The translations under genes were made by a program, and so were the position numbers. Source: Gordonia liuliyuniae (GTDB taxonomy: Bacteria; Actinomycetota; Actinomycetes; Mycobacteriales; Mycobacteriaceae). From it: DNA of 64,000 bases. Within the stretch, counting starts at the first letter, position 1; every line of letters begins with the position of its first letter. The stretch lies in the NCBI RefSeq assembly GCF_021739025.1, contig NZ_JAKKOT010000003.1, forward strand, positions 186,001 to 250,000. The letters are read 5' to 3'. Below the pieces are notes generated by a model that saw only the letters and a list, made by a program, of their open reading frames with translations, made no database searches and was not told where the DNA came from. This document shows positions 43,725 through 51,392 of this stretch, piece by piece.

Positions 43725-43778
43725 CCACGCCACGTCGGGCAACTATTGTGGACGCGGAGTCGTGCCGCGTGGCGTGGC
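43725..43778. promoter_or_regulatory. Inverted repeat around a possible promoter of the repeat-protein gene
   Basis: GCCACGCCACG and its exact complement (11 bases) are separated by 32 bases that include TATTGT, a possible -10 box, about 95 bases before the repeat-protein ATG. It could be an operator pair or a leader hairpin. Confidence 0.35.
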
Positions 43779-43841
43779 GTGGGAAACTCGTACTTGTGGA
43801 AGCGTTGTCCGCAGAGGTGGAACCCGGTTCGAGGAGTGGTA

Positions 43842-46535
43842 ATGGCTGAAGGCGACGACAAAGACACGATGAACCCTCCGCTGGAGGTCGTCGACAATGT
43901 CGTCGAGCGTGGATACACCGTCGAACGGCTCGTCGAAGAGGCCGTCGAGACGGTCATCGACAAGCCGATCACGCTCGAACGCATCGTGGAACGACTCGTA
44001 GTCGACACCGTCGACGTCGTCGTCGATCGACCGGCCACCGTGTCGCGTCTCGTCGAGAAGCCCGTCGTCACCGTCGTCGACGACGTGACCGACAAGCCCG
44101 TTGACATCAAACGAATCGTCGAACGCCCCGTCGTCACCGTTGAAGACGACCTGACCGACAAGCCGGTCAACATCCAGCGTCTCGTGGAGAAGCCGGTCGT
44201 CAGCATCGTCGACGAGGTGGTCGAACGGCCCGTCGACGTCGAACGCGTCGTCGAGCATCCGATCGTCACCGTCGTCGACAAAGCCGTCGACGTGCCGGTC
44301 GCGGTCCCGCGCGTCGTCGAACAGCCGACGATCACGATCACGGACGAGATCATCGACAAGCCTGTCGAACTCCCGCGCCGTGTCGAGAAGTCCATCGTGA
44401 CCGTGGTCGACGAGATCGTCGAGACCCCGGTCGAACTGTCGCGCAAGGTCGAGAAGCCGATCGTGACCGTGGTCGACGAGATCGTCGAGACCCCGGTCGA
44501 ACTGTCGCGCAAGGTCGAGAAGCCTGTCGTGACCGTGGTCGACGACATCGTCGACAAGCCTGTCGAACTCCCGCGCCTCGTCGAGCGACCCATCGTGACC
44601 GTGGTCGACGACATCCAAGAGACCGAGATCGAGATCGAGCGGTTGGTCGAAAAGCCGATCGTCACCGTCCTCGACCAGATCGCGGACAAGCCCGTCGAGA
44701 TCCAGCGCCTCGTCGAACGTCTCATCGTCACCGTCGTAGATGAAGTCATCGAACGGCCGACCGAAGTCGAGCGGGTCATCGAGAAGCTCATCGTCGACAT
44801 CACCGACAAGGTCGTCGACAAGCCGGTCACCATTGAACGCATGGTGGAGAAGCCGATCGTCACCCTCGTCGACAAGATCGTCGAAGTTCCCGTCGAATCC
44901 ATCGTCGAGAAGGTCATCGAGAAGCCGGTCGAGAAGATCATCGAAGTGACCGTCGAGAAGCCGGTCGAGAAGATCGTCGAGCACGTCATCGAGGTCCCCG
45001 TCGAGAAGAACGTCTACACGACGGTCGAGAAGGAGATCGAGGTTCCCGTCGAAGAGGTGATCTACAAGACCGTCGAGAAGCCGGTCGAGAAGATCATCGA
45101 GGTGGTCGTCGAGAAGCCCGTCATCAAAGTCGTCGAGGTACCGCGCGACGTCGTCGTCGAGCGACTCGTGGACAAGCCGGTCGAGAAGTCCGTCGATCAC
45201 GTCATCGAGCGCATCGTCGAGAAGCCCAACGTGATCGAGAAGGTCGTCGAACAGCCCGTCGACAAGGTCGTCGAGCGCGTCGTCGAGACCCCGAACGTCG
45301 TCGAAAAGGTCGTCGAGAAGCCGGTCGACCACGTCCTCGAACGGATCGTCGAAGAACCCAACATCATCGAAGAAGTCGTCGAGAAGTCCGTCGACCGTGT
45401 CGTCGAGCGGATCGTCGAGATCCCCAACGTGATCGAGAAGGTCGTCGAGACGTCTGTCGACCGCGAAGTGGAGCGGGTCGTCGAGACCCCGAACGTGATC
45501 GAGAAGGTCGTCGAGGAATCCGTCGACCACGTCGTCGAGCGGATCGTCGAGGTCCCCAACGTGATCGAGAAGGTCGTCGAGGAATCCGTCGACCACGTCG
45601 TGGAGCGGGTCGTCGAGAAGCCGAACGTGATCGAGAAGGTCATCGAGAAGGATGTCGACCACGTGGTCGAGCGGATCGTCGAGGTCCCCAACGTGATCGA
45701 GCAGATCGTGGAGAAGCCTGTCGACCACGTTGTCGAGAAGGTCGTCGAGGTCCCCAACGTCATCGAACAGATCGTGGAGAAGCCCGTCGACCACATCGTC
45801 GACAAGGTCGTCGAAGTCCCCGAGATCACCGAGCAGGTCATCGAGAAGCCCGTCGAACGGATCGTCGAGAAGATCGTCGAACGACCCAACGTCGTCGAGA
45901 AGGTCGTGGAGAAGTCCGTCGACCATGTCGTCGAGCGCATCGTCGAGACGCCGAACATCGTCGAGAAGGTCGTCGACAAGCCGGTCGAGCACGTCGTCGA
46001 GAAGATCGTCGAGCGACCCGAGATCGTCGAAAAGGTCGTCGACAAGCCGGTCCACCGCGAATTCGAGAAGAACGTCCAGACGCCGGTTCTCGTCGAGAAG
46101 GTGGTCGAGAAGCAGATCAACGTCGTCGTCGAACGCATCGTCGAGAAGCCGGTCGAGCACGTGGTGGAGAAGGTCGTCGAGCGACCGGTCTACCGCGAAG
46201 TCGAGAAGATCATCGAGAAGCCGATCGAGAAGATCATCGAGGTGGTCGTCGAGAAGCCGGTCATCGTCCGCAAGGTGGTCGAACGCGAAGTGCAGCAGGT
46301 CCTCGAAGAAGGCAGCGAGACGCGCACCGTCACCCACGATGCGCCCGAGGCGCAGGCGATCGAAGCGCGATACCTCGAGGCCAAGCCCGGGGGCGGCCAC
46401 CGCTGGGTGGACGCCGGGACCGGCGAGCACCCCGACGACGAGACCGTCGGCTTCCAGACGCCAGAAAGCGTCGCCCGTGACCGGGTCGAGCCGCAGTACC
46501 AGACTCGACGTGCCCGGCACCGCTCAGAAGATTAG
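43842..46535 (+). CDS. Alveolin/articulin-like Val-Glu-Lys-Pro repeat protein
   Basis: This protein of 897 residues is made almost wholly of repeats. After a short acidic N-terminus (MAEGDDKDTMNPP) come about 37 units of about 22 residues. In the first third they read like VVDEIVETPVELSRKVEKP; in the rest they read like PNVIEKVVEKPVDHVVERIV. About 80 non-repeat residues close it, with KPGGGHRWVDAGTGEHPDDE. There is no signal peptide, membrane helix or cysteine, and very few aromatics. The alternating hydrophobic and charged residues with Pro every 11 or so resemble the EKxVEVP and VPV repeats of eukaryotic alveolins and articulins, which form filaments under the membrane. Function here is unknown. 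The ATG has GAGGAG five bases upstream. Confidence 0.8.
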   Translation: MAEGDDKDTMNPPLEVVDNVVERGYTVERLVEEAVETVIDKPITLERIVERLVVDTVDVVVDRPATVSRLVEKPVVTVVDDVTDKPVDIKRIVERPVVTVEDDLTDKPVNIQRLVEKPVVSIVDEVVERPVDVERVVEHPIVTVVDKAVDVPVAVPRVVEQPTITITDEIIDKPVELPRRVEKSIVTVVDEIVETPVELSRKVEKPIVTVVDEIVETPVELSRKVEKPVVTVVDDIVDKPVELPRLVERPIVTVVDDIQETEIEIERLVEKPIVTVLDQIADKPVEIQRLVERLIVTVVDEVIERPTEVERVIEKLIVDITDKVVDKPVTIERMVEKPIVTLVDKIVEVPVESIVEKVIEKPVEKIIEVTVEKPVEKIVEHVIEVPVEKNVYTTVEKEIEVPVEEVIYKTVEKPVEKIIEVVVEKPVIKVVEVPRDVVVERLVDKPVEKSVDHVIERIVEKPNVIEKVVEQPVDKVVERVVETPNVVEKVVEKPVDHVLERIVEEPNIIEEVVEKSVDRVVERIVEIPNVIEKVVETSVDREVERVVETPNVIEKVVEESVDHVVERIVEVPNVIEKVVEESVDHVVERVVEKPNVIEKVIEKDVDHVVERIVEVPNVIEQIVEKPVDHVVEKVVEVPNVIEQIVEKPVDHIVDKVVEVPEITEQVIEKPVERIVEKIVERPNVVEKVVEKSVDHVVERIVETPNIVEKVVDKPVEHVVEKIVERPEIVEKVVDKPVHREFEKNVQTPVLVEKVVEKQINVVVERIVEKPVEHVVEKVVERPVYREVEKIIEKPIEKIIEVVVEKPVIVRKVVEREVQQVLEEGSETRTVTHDAPEAQAIEARYLEAKPGGGHRWVDAGTGEHPDDETVGFQTPESVARDRVEPQYQTRRARHRSED
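43905..46290. repeat. Tandem 66-base coding repeats
   Basis: The coding DNA shows a 66-base period. For example, the stretch near 44401 recurs almost unchanged at 44467. Units are 60-95% alike and dominated by GTCGTCGAGAAG-type words. Because of this composition the opposite strand is also open for over 900 codons, which is a by-product. Confidence 0.85.
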
Positions 46536-46541
46536 ACACCG

Positions 46542-46619
46542 GTGACGTCAGATTCCCCGCTCTGTGTCGTCATCGCCTCTGGAGGTGACGGTGGCGCTGA
46601 GCGGGGAAGCTGACGTCAC
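46542..46619. terminator. Long inverted repeat between convergent genes
   Basis: The arms GTGACGTCAG plus TTCCCCGCTC and their complement match at 20 of 21 positions. The 36-base loop contains a further GTCA..TGAC hairpin. It lies 6 bases past the repeat-protein stop and 10 bases before the NUDIX stop. Confidence 0.7.
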
Positions 46620-46628
46620 ACCCGGCAC

Positions 46629-47231
46629 TCACTGCCAGGCGAACACGGGCTGTTCGTAGTCGGCGACGCGCACCGGCTCGTCCCGAAGAGCGACGCGCGC
46701 GAATTGAAATAGCACCGCGGCGGTCGGTGCGTGGATCCGACGGCCGATCAGCGGCAGCGACATCACTGGCCGGTCCGACTCCGGAATCATCTCGAACTGT
46801 GGTTGGGCATCGGCCAACTCGTCGAGGTCGATGAGGTAGGCGTGCTCCACTTCGTCGGGATTCGGATCGGGGTCCATCTCGTGGTCCATCCATGCGACAG
46901 TCGGCGTCATGACATAGCCGGAGCGCGTCGCGAAATCGTCTAGATCGCCGAGGATCGTCTCTGATCCGAGCACGATGCCCATCTCTTCGTGGAGTTCACG
47001 CAGGCCGGCCTCGTGGTGCGTCTCGCCGGGGTCGAGCCGTCCGCCGGGCAAGGCGAACTGGGCGGCGTGACGATTCATCCGAGCGGGCCTGCGGGTGAGC
47101 CATACGCCGCGTCGACCGTCGCGCGGAGCCACCACCAGCATTACGGCCGCGGCTCGAGCGCCTTCGGCGAGCGGAATCCGTCGTACGTCGAATGCGTCGA
47201 GGCGGGTCTCGACGTCAGTGCGAGTCAGCAT
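46629..47231 (-). CDS. NUDIX hydrolase (CoA/NDP-X pyrophosphatase type)
   Basis: This protein of 200 residues has a complete NUDIX box: GGRLDPGETHHEAGLRELHEE followed by MG. NUDIX enzymes cleave a nucleoside diphosphate linked to another group, using Mg2+ held by the box glutamates. Upstream, LTRRPARMNRHAAQFALPGG resembles the CoA pyrophosphatase-type motif (LLTxRxxxLxxHxGQxxFPGG), which would suggest CoA or a similar dinucleotide as substrate, but the match is imperfect. It diverges from yceI with a shared palindrome between, and converges with the repeat-protein gene. Confidence 0.87.
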   Translation of the reverse strand: MLTRTDVETRLDAFDVRRIPLAEGARAAAVMLVVAPRDGRRGVWLTRRPARMNRHAAQFALPGGRLDPGETHHEAGLRELHEEMGIVLGSETILGDLDDFATRSGYVMTPTVAWMDHEMDPDPNPDEVEHAYLIDLDELADAQPQFEMIPESDRPVMSLPLIGRRIHAPTAAVLFQFARVALRDEPVRVADYEQPVFAWQ

Positions 47232-47262
47232 GATTCGATGTTATCCCGCTCACACCGGGAAG

Positions 47263-47284
47263 TAAACGGACCAAGGTCCGGTTA
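47263..47284. promoter_or_regulatory. Palindromic operator between NUDIX and yceI genes
   Basis: TAAACGGACC and GGTCCGGTTA are separated by AA and match at 9 of 10 pairs. It lies 31 bases before the NUDIX ATG and about 88 before yceI, so one regulator dimer could govern both divergent genes. Confidence 0.6.
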
Positions 47285-47371
47285 GTGTGGTGTGTAGGCG
47301 ATCGAGAACGACGGTCGCAGACCGCGCCCCACGATGGCGACGAGAAGTCGCCGAGAGAAGGTAGGACTCCC

Positions 47372-47920
47372 ATGAGCATCACTCCCGCAGAACTGACCGC
47401 AGGCACCTGGACCATCGACCCGGTCCACTCGCAGGTCGGTTTCACCGTCCGACACCTGATGGTCTCGAAGGTCCGCGGCGCATTCGGTGGCTTCTCCGGA
47501 ACCGTCGAGATCGCCGAGGACGGCTCGCCCGCGGTGAACGCCGAAATCGACGTCACCTCGATCAATACCGGAAACGACCAGCGTGACCAGCATGTTCGAT
47601 CGGCCGACTTCTTCGACGCCCAGAACTACCCGGCTGCGACATTCGTCTCGACCTCGGTCGAGGCCGACGGTGACGACTACCTCGTACACGGCGACTTCAC
47701 CCTTCGCGGAATCACCAAGCCGGTGACGCTGCAGATGGAGTTCAACGGTGTGAACCCGGGGATGGGCCAGGGCGCGGTCGCAGGCTTCGACGCCAAGACC
47801 GTCCTCAACCGCAAGGACTTCGGCATCGACATCGAGATGCCGCTGGAAACCGGCGGCACGGTCGTCGGCGACAAGATCACCATCACCCTCGAGGTCGAGG
47901 CGCTCAAGGCCGACGCCTGA
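47372..47920 (+). CDS. YceI-family lipid-binding protein
   Basis: This protein of 182 residues is a YceI beta-barrel (lipocalin-like) that binds isoprenoid-type lipids in known members. Typical motifs are WTIDPVHSQVGFTVRHLMVSKVRG at the start, split as WTIDPVHSQVGF and RHLMVSKVRG, and FTLRGITKPV in the middle. No signal peptide is seen, so it is probably cytoplasmic, as in many actinobacterial copies. The ATG at 47372 has GGTAGGA upstream. A shared palindrome with the NUDIX gene suggests coordinated control. A hairpin (47927-47956) follows. Confidence 0.88.
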   Translation: MSITPAELTAGTWTIDPVHSQVGFTVRHLMVSKVRGAFGGFSGTVEIAEDGSPAVNAEIDVTSINTGNDQRDQHVRSADFFDAQNYPAATFVSTSVEADGDDYLVHGDFTLRGITKPVTLQMEFNGVNPGMGQGAVAGFDAKTVLNRKDFGIDIEMPLETGGTVVGDKITITLEVEALKADA

Positions 47921-47926
47921 CGCCTT

Positions 47927-47956
47927 CGGCAACGCCACGGTGATTGGCGATTGCCG
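47927..47956 (+). terminator. Possible terminator after yceI
   Basis: CGGCAACGCCA pairs with TGGCGATTGCCG with one bulged base around a 7-base loop, six bases past the stop. Confidence 0.4.
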
Positions 47957-48019
47957 CTGCAATTCACCTCCCGGTTCCCGGTAGTCTCAGTGAGATTCGA
48001 GAACTGGGAGGTGACGCGT

Positions 48020-49750
48020 ATGGCGAGGCGGAATCGAGCTGTCGCTCATCGCATCGCCGACTGGATCGAGGCCCGGCTGGGCGCTGCCGCCGGCATCGGC
48101 TTCCGGGAGGGCGGTCTCCCGCTGCTCGACACCGAGATCCTCGACGCGCCGACCCGCCGCGGTCTGGCCAGGCGCGGGATGTTCATCGGCGGGGTCATCG
48201 TCGCGGGCGCCAAGATTCTGATCGGCGTCGAGACCTTCGTCGCCGTCCTCCTCGCATTCAACGGCGGACAGCTCAACCTCCACATCGACTCCGACTATCC
48301 GCTGCTCATGGGCGCTGTGCTCATCGCGTTGCTGCTCGGCACGCTGACGAGTGTCTTGGCGTCGTTCGTCTTCCTGACGCCGCAGTTCCGCTGGTTCGTC
48401 GACGTCGGCCCGTCCGAGCCCGCCGACGAACGGCGACGCGGTGACATCCGCGCGATCCCGCGGCGGCTCGTCTGTGCGGATCTCTCCGGCTGGGCGGTGG
48501 CACTCGGCGTCTACGCCTTGATCTCGGACACACGGATCGTGTTCCTGCTGTCGGTTGCGGGCGCGTTCGGTCTGGCCGCCGTCACCTCGTCGTGCCTCAC
48601 CTATCTGTTCGCGGAGAGTGCGGCCCGCCCGCTCGCGGCCCTCGCGCTGCGCGGAGGCTCCGTCGACGGCGTGATGCACGGCGTCCGTGAACGGATGGTC
48701 GTGGTGTGGATCGTGTCGTCGGCCGTGCCGATGGTCGGTCTGATCCTGATGAACGTCGGACGCGGCCTCGGGTGGGTTCCGCAGGTCGCGGGCGACATCG
48801 ACTGGGCGACAATGCTATTGGCGGTGATTGCGCTGACGTCGGGGGCCCGCGTCGTCGGCCTGGTGAACCGGGCCATCACTGACCCGCTCAACGACATGCG
48901 CGAAGTCGTCGAGGCCACTCGGAGCGGCGACCTGACCCGACGCGTCGCCGCCTACGACGCGTCGGAGCTCGGCGTTCTGCAGGCCGGGCTCAACGCGATG
49001 CTCGACGGGCTCGTCGAACGCGAACGCATGCGGGACATCTTCTCGCGGCACGTCGGCGACGGCGTCGCGCAGCTCGCCTTGGAGCAGGACGGCGAATTCG
49101 TCGGCGGCAACACCGAGGTGGCCGTGATCTTCGTCGACATCACCGGTTCGACGGCGTTCGCGGCCGACCGCGATCCCCGCGAGACCGCCGTCGTCTTGAA
49201 CGCCTTCTTCTCGATCGTCGTCGACGTCGTCGACCGACACGGCGGGTTCATCAACAAGTTCGAGGGTGATGCCGCGCTCATCGTGTTCGGCGCGCCCGCC
49301 GCCGTCGACGATCCCGCGGCGGCTGCGTTGGCGGCCGCCCGTGAACTCGGGACGGAGCTGAGCGAGAAGCTTCCGCTGGAGTGGGGGATGGGCGTCACGT
49401 TCGGGAGCGTGTTCGCAGGCAACATCGGTGCGCGCACCCGCTACGAGTACACGGTGATCGGCGACGCCGTGAACGAGTCCGCGCGCCTGTCCGACCTCGC
49501 CAAGCTCGGCTATTCGCCGGTGTACGCGAGTCGCGTCGCGATCGACGCAGCCGCCGAGCACGAAGGGCAGCGATGGAAGCGAGTGGACCGACAGGTGCTG
49601 CGCGGGCGAACGAATGTGACGGAGATACACGCACCGATCGGACTCCTGAGCAGACCGGAACCGCCGTCCCTCGGTAGCGTGCTAGCCGACCTCGTGAAGT
49701 TCGCATTTCCCGGCGAACGTCCGTCGAATCACAGAAGGGTGACCGAGTGA
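48020..49750 (+). CDS. Membrane adenylate cyclase (class III) with HAMP domain
   Basis: This protein of 576 residues has six membrane helices in the first 270 residues, a HAMP linker (about 283-332; DPLNDMREVVEATRSGDLTRRV) and a class III cyclase domain (about 365-525). Metal-binding Asp residues are in FVDITGSTAF and EGDAALIVFGAP, the substrate lysine in INKFEGD, and the transition-state Asn/Arg in GDAVNESARL. It makes cAMP from ATP and is likely a membrane sensor, of the Rv1318c-1320c/Rv3645 type. The ATG is preceded by GGGAGG. Its stop overlaps the SDR start (GTGA). Confidence 0.92.
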   Translation: MARRNRAVAHRIADWIEARLGAAAGIGFREGGLPLLDTEILDAPTRRGLARRGMFIGGVIVAGAKILIGVETFVAVLLAFNGGQLNLHIDSDYPLLMGAVLIALLLGTLTSVLASFVFLTPQFRWFVDVGPSEPADERRRGDIRAIPRRLVCADLSGWAVALGVYALISDTRIVFLLSVAGAFGLAAVTSSCLTYLFAESAARPLAALALRGGSVDGVMHGVRERMVVVWIVSSAVPMVGLILMNVGRGLGWVPQVAGDIDWATMLLAVIALTSGARVVGLVNRAITDPLNDMREVVEATRSGDLTRRVAAYDASELGVLQAGLNAMLDGLVERERMRDIFSRHVGDGVAQLALEQDGEFVGGNTEVAVIFVDITGSTAFAADRDPRETAVVLNAFFSIVVDVVDRHGGFINKFEGDAALIVFGAPAAVDDPAAAALAAARELGTELSEKLPLEWGMGVTFGSVFAGNIGARTRYEYTVIGDAVNESARLSDLAKLGYSPVYASRVAIDAAAEHEGQRWKRVDRQVLRGRTNVTEIHAPIGLLSRPEPPSLGSVLADLVKFAFPGERPSNHRRVTE

Positions 49751-50628
49751 CTCGGAAGTGGAATGCGAACGACATTCCCCCACAGAACGGCCGCCGTCAT
49801 ATCGTGACGGGCGCCAACAGCGGACTGGGCGCGGCGACGGCGAAAGCGTTGGCCGCAGCCGGTGCCAGGGTGACCCTGGCGTGCCGTAACCAGGTGACGG
49901 CGCGAGCCGTGGCCGACCAGATCGGCCCGGCGGCCACCGTTGCGCAACTCGACCTCGCTGACCTCGCATCCGTGCGCGCGTTCGCCGACAGCGTCGACGA
50001 GGCGGACGTGCTGATCGACAACGCCGGCCTGATGGCGGTTCCGTTCCAGCGCACCGTCGACGGTTTCGAGATGCAGATGGGCACCAACCATCTCGGCCAC
50101 TTCGTGCTGACGTCCTTGCTGTTACCGAAGGTGACCGACCGGGTCGTCGTCCTCTCCTCGCTCATGCAGTACGGGTCTCGCGAACGGTTCGACGATCTGA
50201 ACTGGGAGCAGCGCGCCTACAACCGCTGGGTGGCCTACGGTGACTCGAAGCTTGCGAATCTCACGTTCGGCCGCGAGTTGGCGCGGCGGCTGGACGCCGC
50301 GGGATCGACGAAACGATCGGTGATCGCACATCCCGGGTACGCGTCGACCGGTATCACCGGCAATTCGCAGACACGGTTCAGCAACGTGTCGAAGCTCGCG
50401 GACACGCTCCGGCTGGGTCAGTCAGCCGCCCGGGGCGCGCTCCCGACGTTGTACGCGGCGACGATGCCCGACGTGCGCAACGGCGACTTCTACGGCCCGA
50501 ACGGGCCGGGCGGCATGCGGGGTTATCCGGGGAAGGCGCACGTGCGCCGCGCCGCGGACCGGCAGGACCTCCGAGACCTGCTCTGGTCTGAATCGGAACG
50601 GTTGACCGACGCGACATTCGACGTGTAG
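49747..50628 (+). CDS. Short-chain dehydrogenase/reductase
   Basis: This protein of 293 residues is a classical-to-atypical SDR with the nucleotide motif TGANSGLG, the DNAGLM strand, catalytic Ser in VVLSSLMQYG and YGDSKLAN (Tyr-x-x-x-Lys). Substrate is not predictable; the closest pattern is the retinol-dehydrogenase/protochlorophyllide-reductase-like group common in mycolata. The GTG start overlaps the cyclase stop by 4 bases, so they are translationally coupled. The AlkB gene follows after 34 bases and may be co-transcribed. Confidence 0.88.
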   Translation: MTRKWNANDIPPQNGRRHIVTGANSGLGAATAKALAAAGARVTLACRNQVTARAVADQIGPAATVAQLDLADLASVRAFADSVDEADVLIDNAGLMAVPFQRTVDGFEMQMGTNHLGHFVLTSLLLPKVTDRVVVLSSLMQYGSRERFDDLNWEQRAYNRWVAYGDSKLANLTFGRELARRLDAAGSTKRSVIAHPGYASTGITGNSQTRFSNVSKLADTLRLGQSAARGALPTLYAATMPDVRNGDFYGPNGPGGMRGYPGKAHVRRAADRQDLRDLLWSESERLTDATFDV

Positions 50629-50662
50629 TGCCTGGTTTCGAACAGGTGTACGATTCTGGGCT

Positions 50663-51292
50663 ATGACGGCGGGACTGCAGGCGAGCCTCTTCGACGTGAC
50701 TGATCACGGTCCGGCGGTGGGGTCGCTCGGTACGGGCGTCCGCCGCACCGAGTTGACTGACGGCGCCTGGGTGGACGTCCGCCCCGGCTGGCTGCGAGGG
50801 TCCATCGACGTGTTCGATGCGCTGCACGCGGACGTTCCCTGGCGGGCCGAGGAGCGGCGCATGTACGACGCGACGGTCACCGTCCCGCGACTGCTGGCCA
50901 TGTACCTGCGCCGCGACCGGTTGCCGCATCCGATACTCGACGTGGCGCGCGACGCGCTCAGTGAGCACTACCGGCCCGTCCTGCCCGGCGGCTTCGAGAC
51001 GGCGGGCCTATGTCTCTACCGGGACGGTTCCGACAGCGTGGCGTGGCACGGCGACCGGATCGGCCGCGGCCGCACGCAGGACACACTTGTCGCGATCGTG
51101 TCCCTCGGTGCGCCGCGGCCCCTGCTGCTCCGGCCGCGCGGCGGAGGAGCCTCGCGCAAGTTCGTGCTCGGGTCCGGGGACCTCGTGGTGATGGGAGGTA
51201 GCTGCCAGCGCACGTGGGAGCACGCGGTCCCCAAAGTATCTGGTGTCGGTCCGCGGATTAGCGTCCAGCTTCGGCCGGCGGGCGTGTTCTGA
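50663..51292 (+). CDS. AlkB-like Fe(II)/2-oxoglutarate dioxygenase
   Basis: This protein of 209 residues has the jelly-roll fold of AlkB: iron ligands in WHGDRIG (His-x-Asp) and EHAVPK (His), and the 2-oxoglutarate Arg in GPRISVQLR. AlkB enzymes oxidatively remove alkyl groups from DNA or RNA bases. The strand before the iron site (GLCLYRDGSDSVAWHGD) matches the family. The ATG gives MTAGLQASLFD; the FD-containing N-terminus is seen in actinobacterial AlkB2-like proteins. A hairpin follows the stop. Confidence 0.9.
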   Translation: MTAGLQASLFDVTDHGPAVGSLGTGVRRTELTDGAWVDVRPGWLRGSIDVFDALHADVPWRAEERRMYDATVTVPRLLAMYLRRDRLPHPILDVARDALSEHYRPVLPGGFETAGLCLYRDGSDSVAWHGDRIGRGRTQDTLVAIVSLGAPRPLLLRPRGGGASRKFVLGSGDLVVMGGSCQRTWEHAVPKVSGVGPRISVQLRPAGVF

Positions 51293-51298
51293 GGGTGT

Positions 51299-51363
51299 AA
51301 ACCTACACCGCTCAGGCCGGGTGTCGTCGTGGTGAGGGTGTCGGGCCTGTGCGGTGTAGGTTT
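51299..51363. terminator. Long hairpin between convergent alkB and aminotransferase genes
   Basis: AAACCTACACCGC pairs exactly with its complement (13 bases). An inner AGGCC/GGCCT helix is possible in the 39-base loop. It begins 7 bases past the alkB stop, and the opposing stop lies 30 bases on. Confidence 0.65.
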
Positions 51364-51392
51364 GGTCGGCCTATCACGTTGGTGGGGGCTGG

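Larger units (their letters stand above)
43387..43841. other. Gene-free stretch between tRNA-Phe and the repeat protein
   Basis: About 455 bases show no convincing gene; all frames here are shadows with no ribosome site. It contains near-duplicate GTTAAAGGCC / GTTAAAAGCC bits at 43400-43420, a 38-base tandem duplication (43605-43680), an AAAAAA run at 43680, and an 11-base-arm inverted repeat (43725-43778). I see no integrase or att duplication of the tRNA-Phe 3' end. Confidence 0.5.

Noticed and set aside
43905-46290. CRISPR array
   Set aside because: The period is regular but there are no unique spacers, units drift gradually, and the DNA codes for one continuous protein.
43743-46520. A 925-codon frame on the strand opposite the repeat protein
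   Set aside because: It is open only because GTC/GAC-type repeat words lack stops on both strands. Its Asp/Leu-rich product has no ribosome site and the plus frame has a good one.
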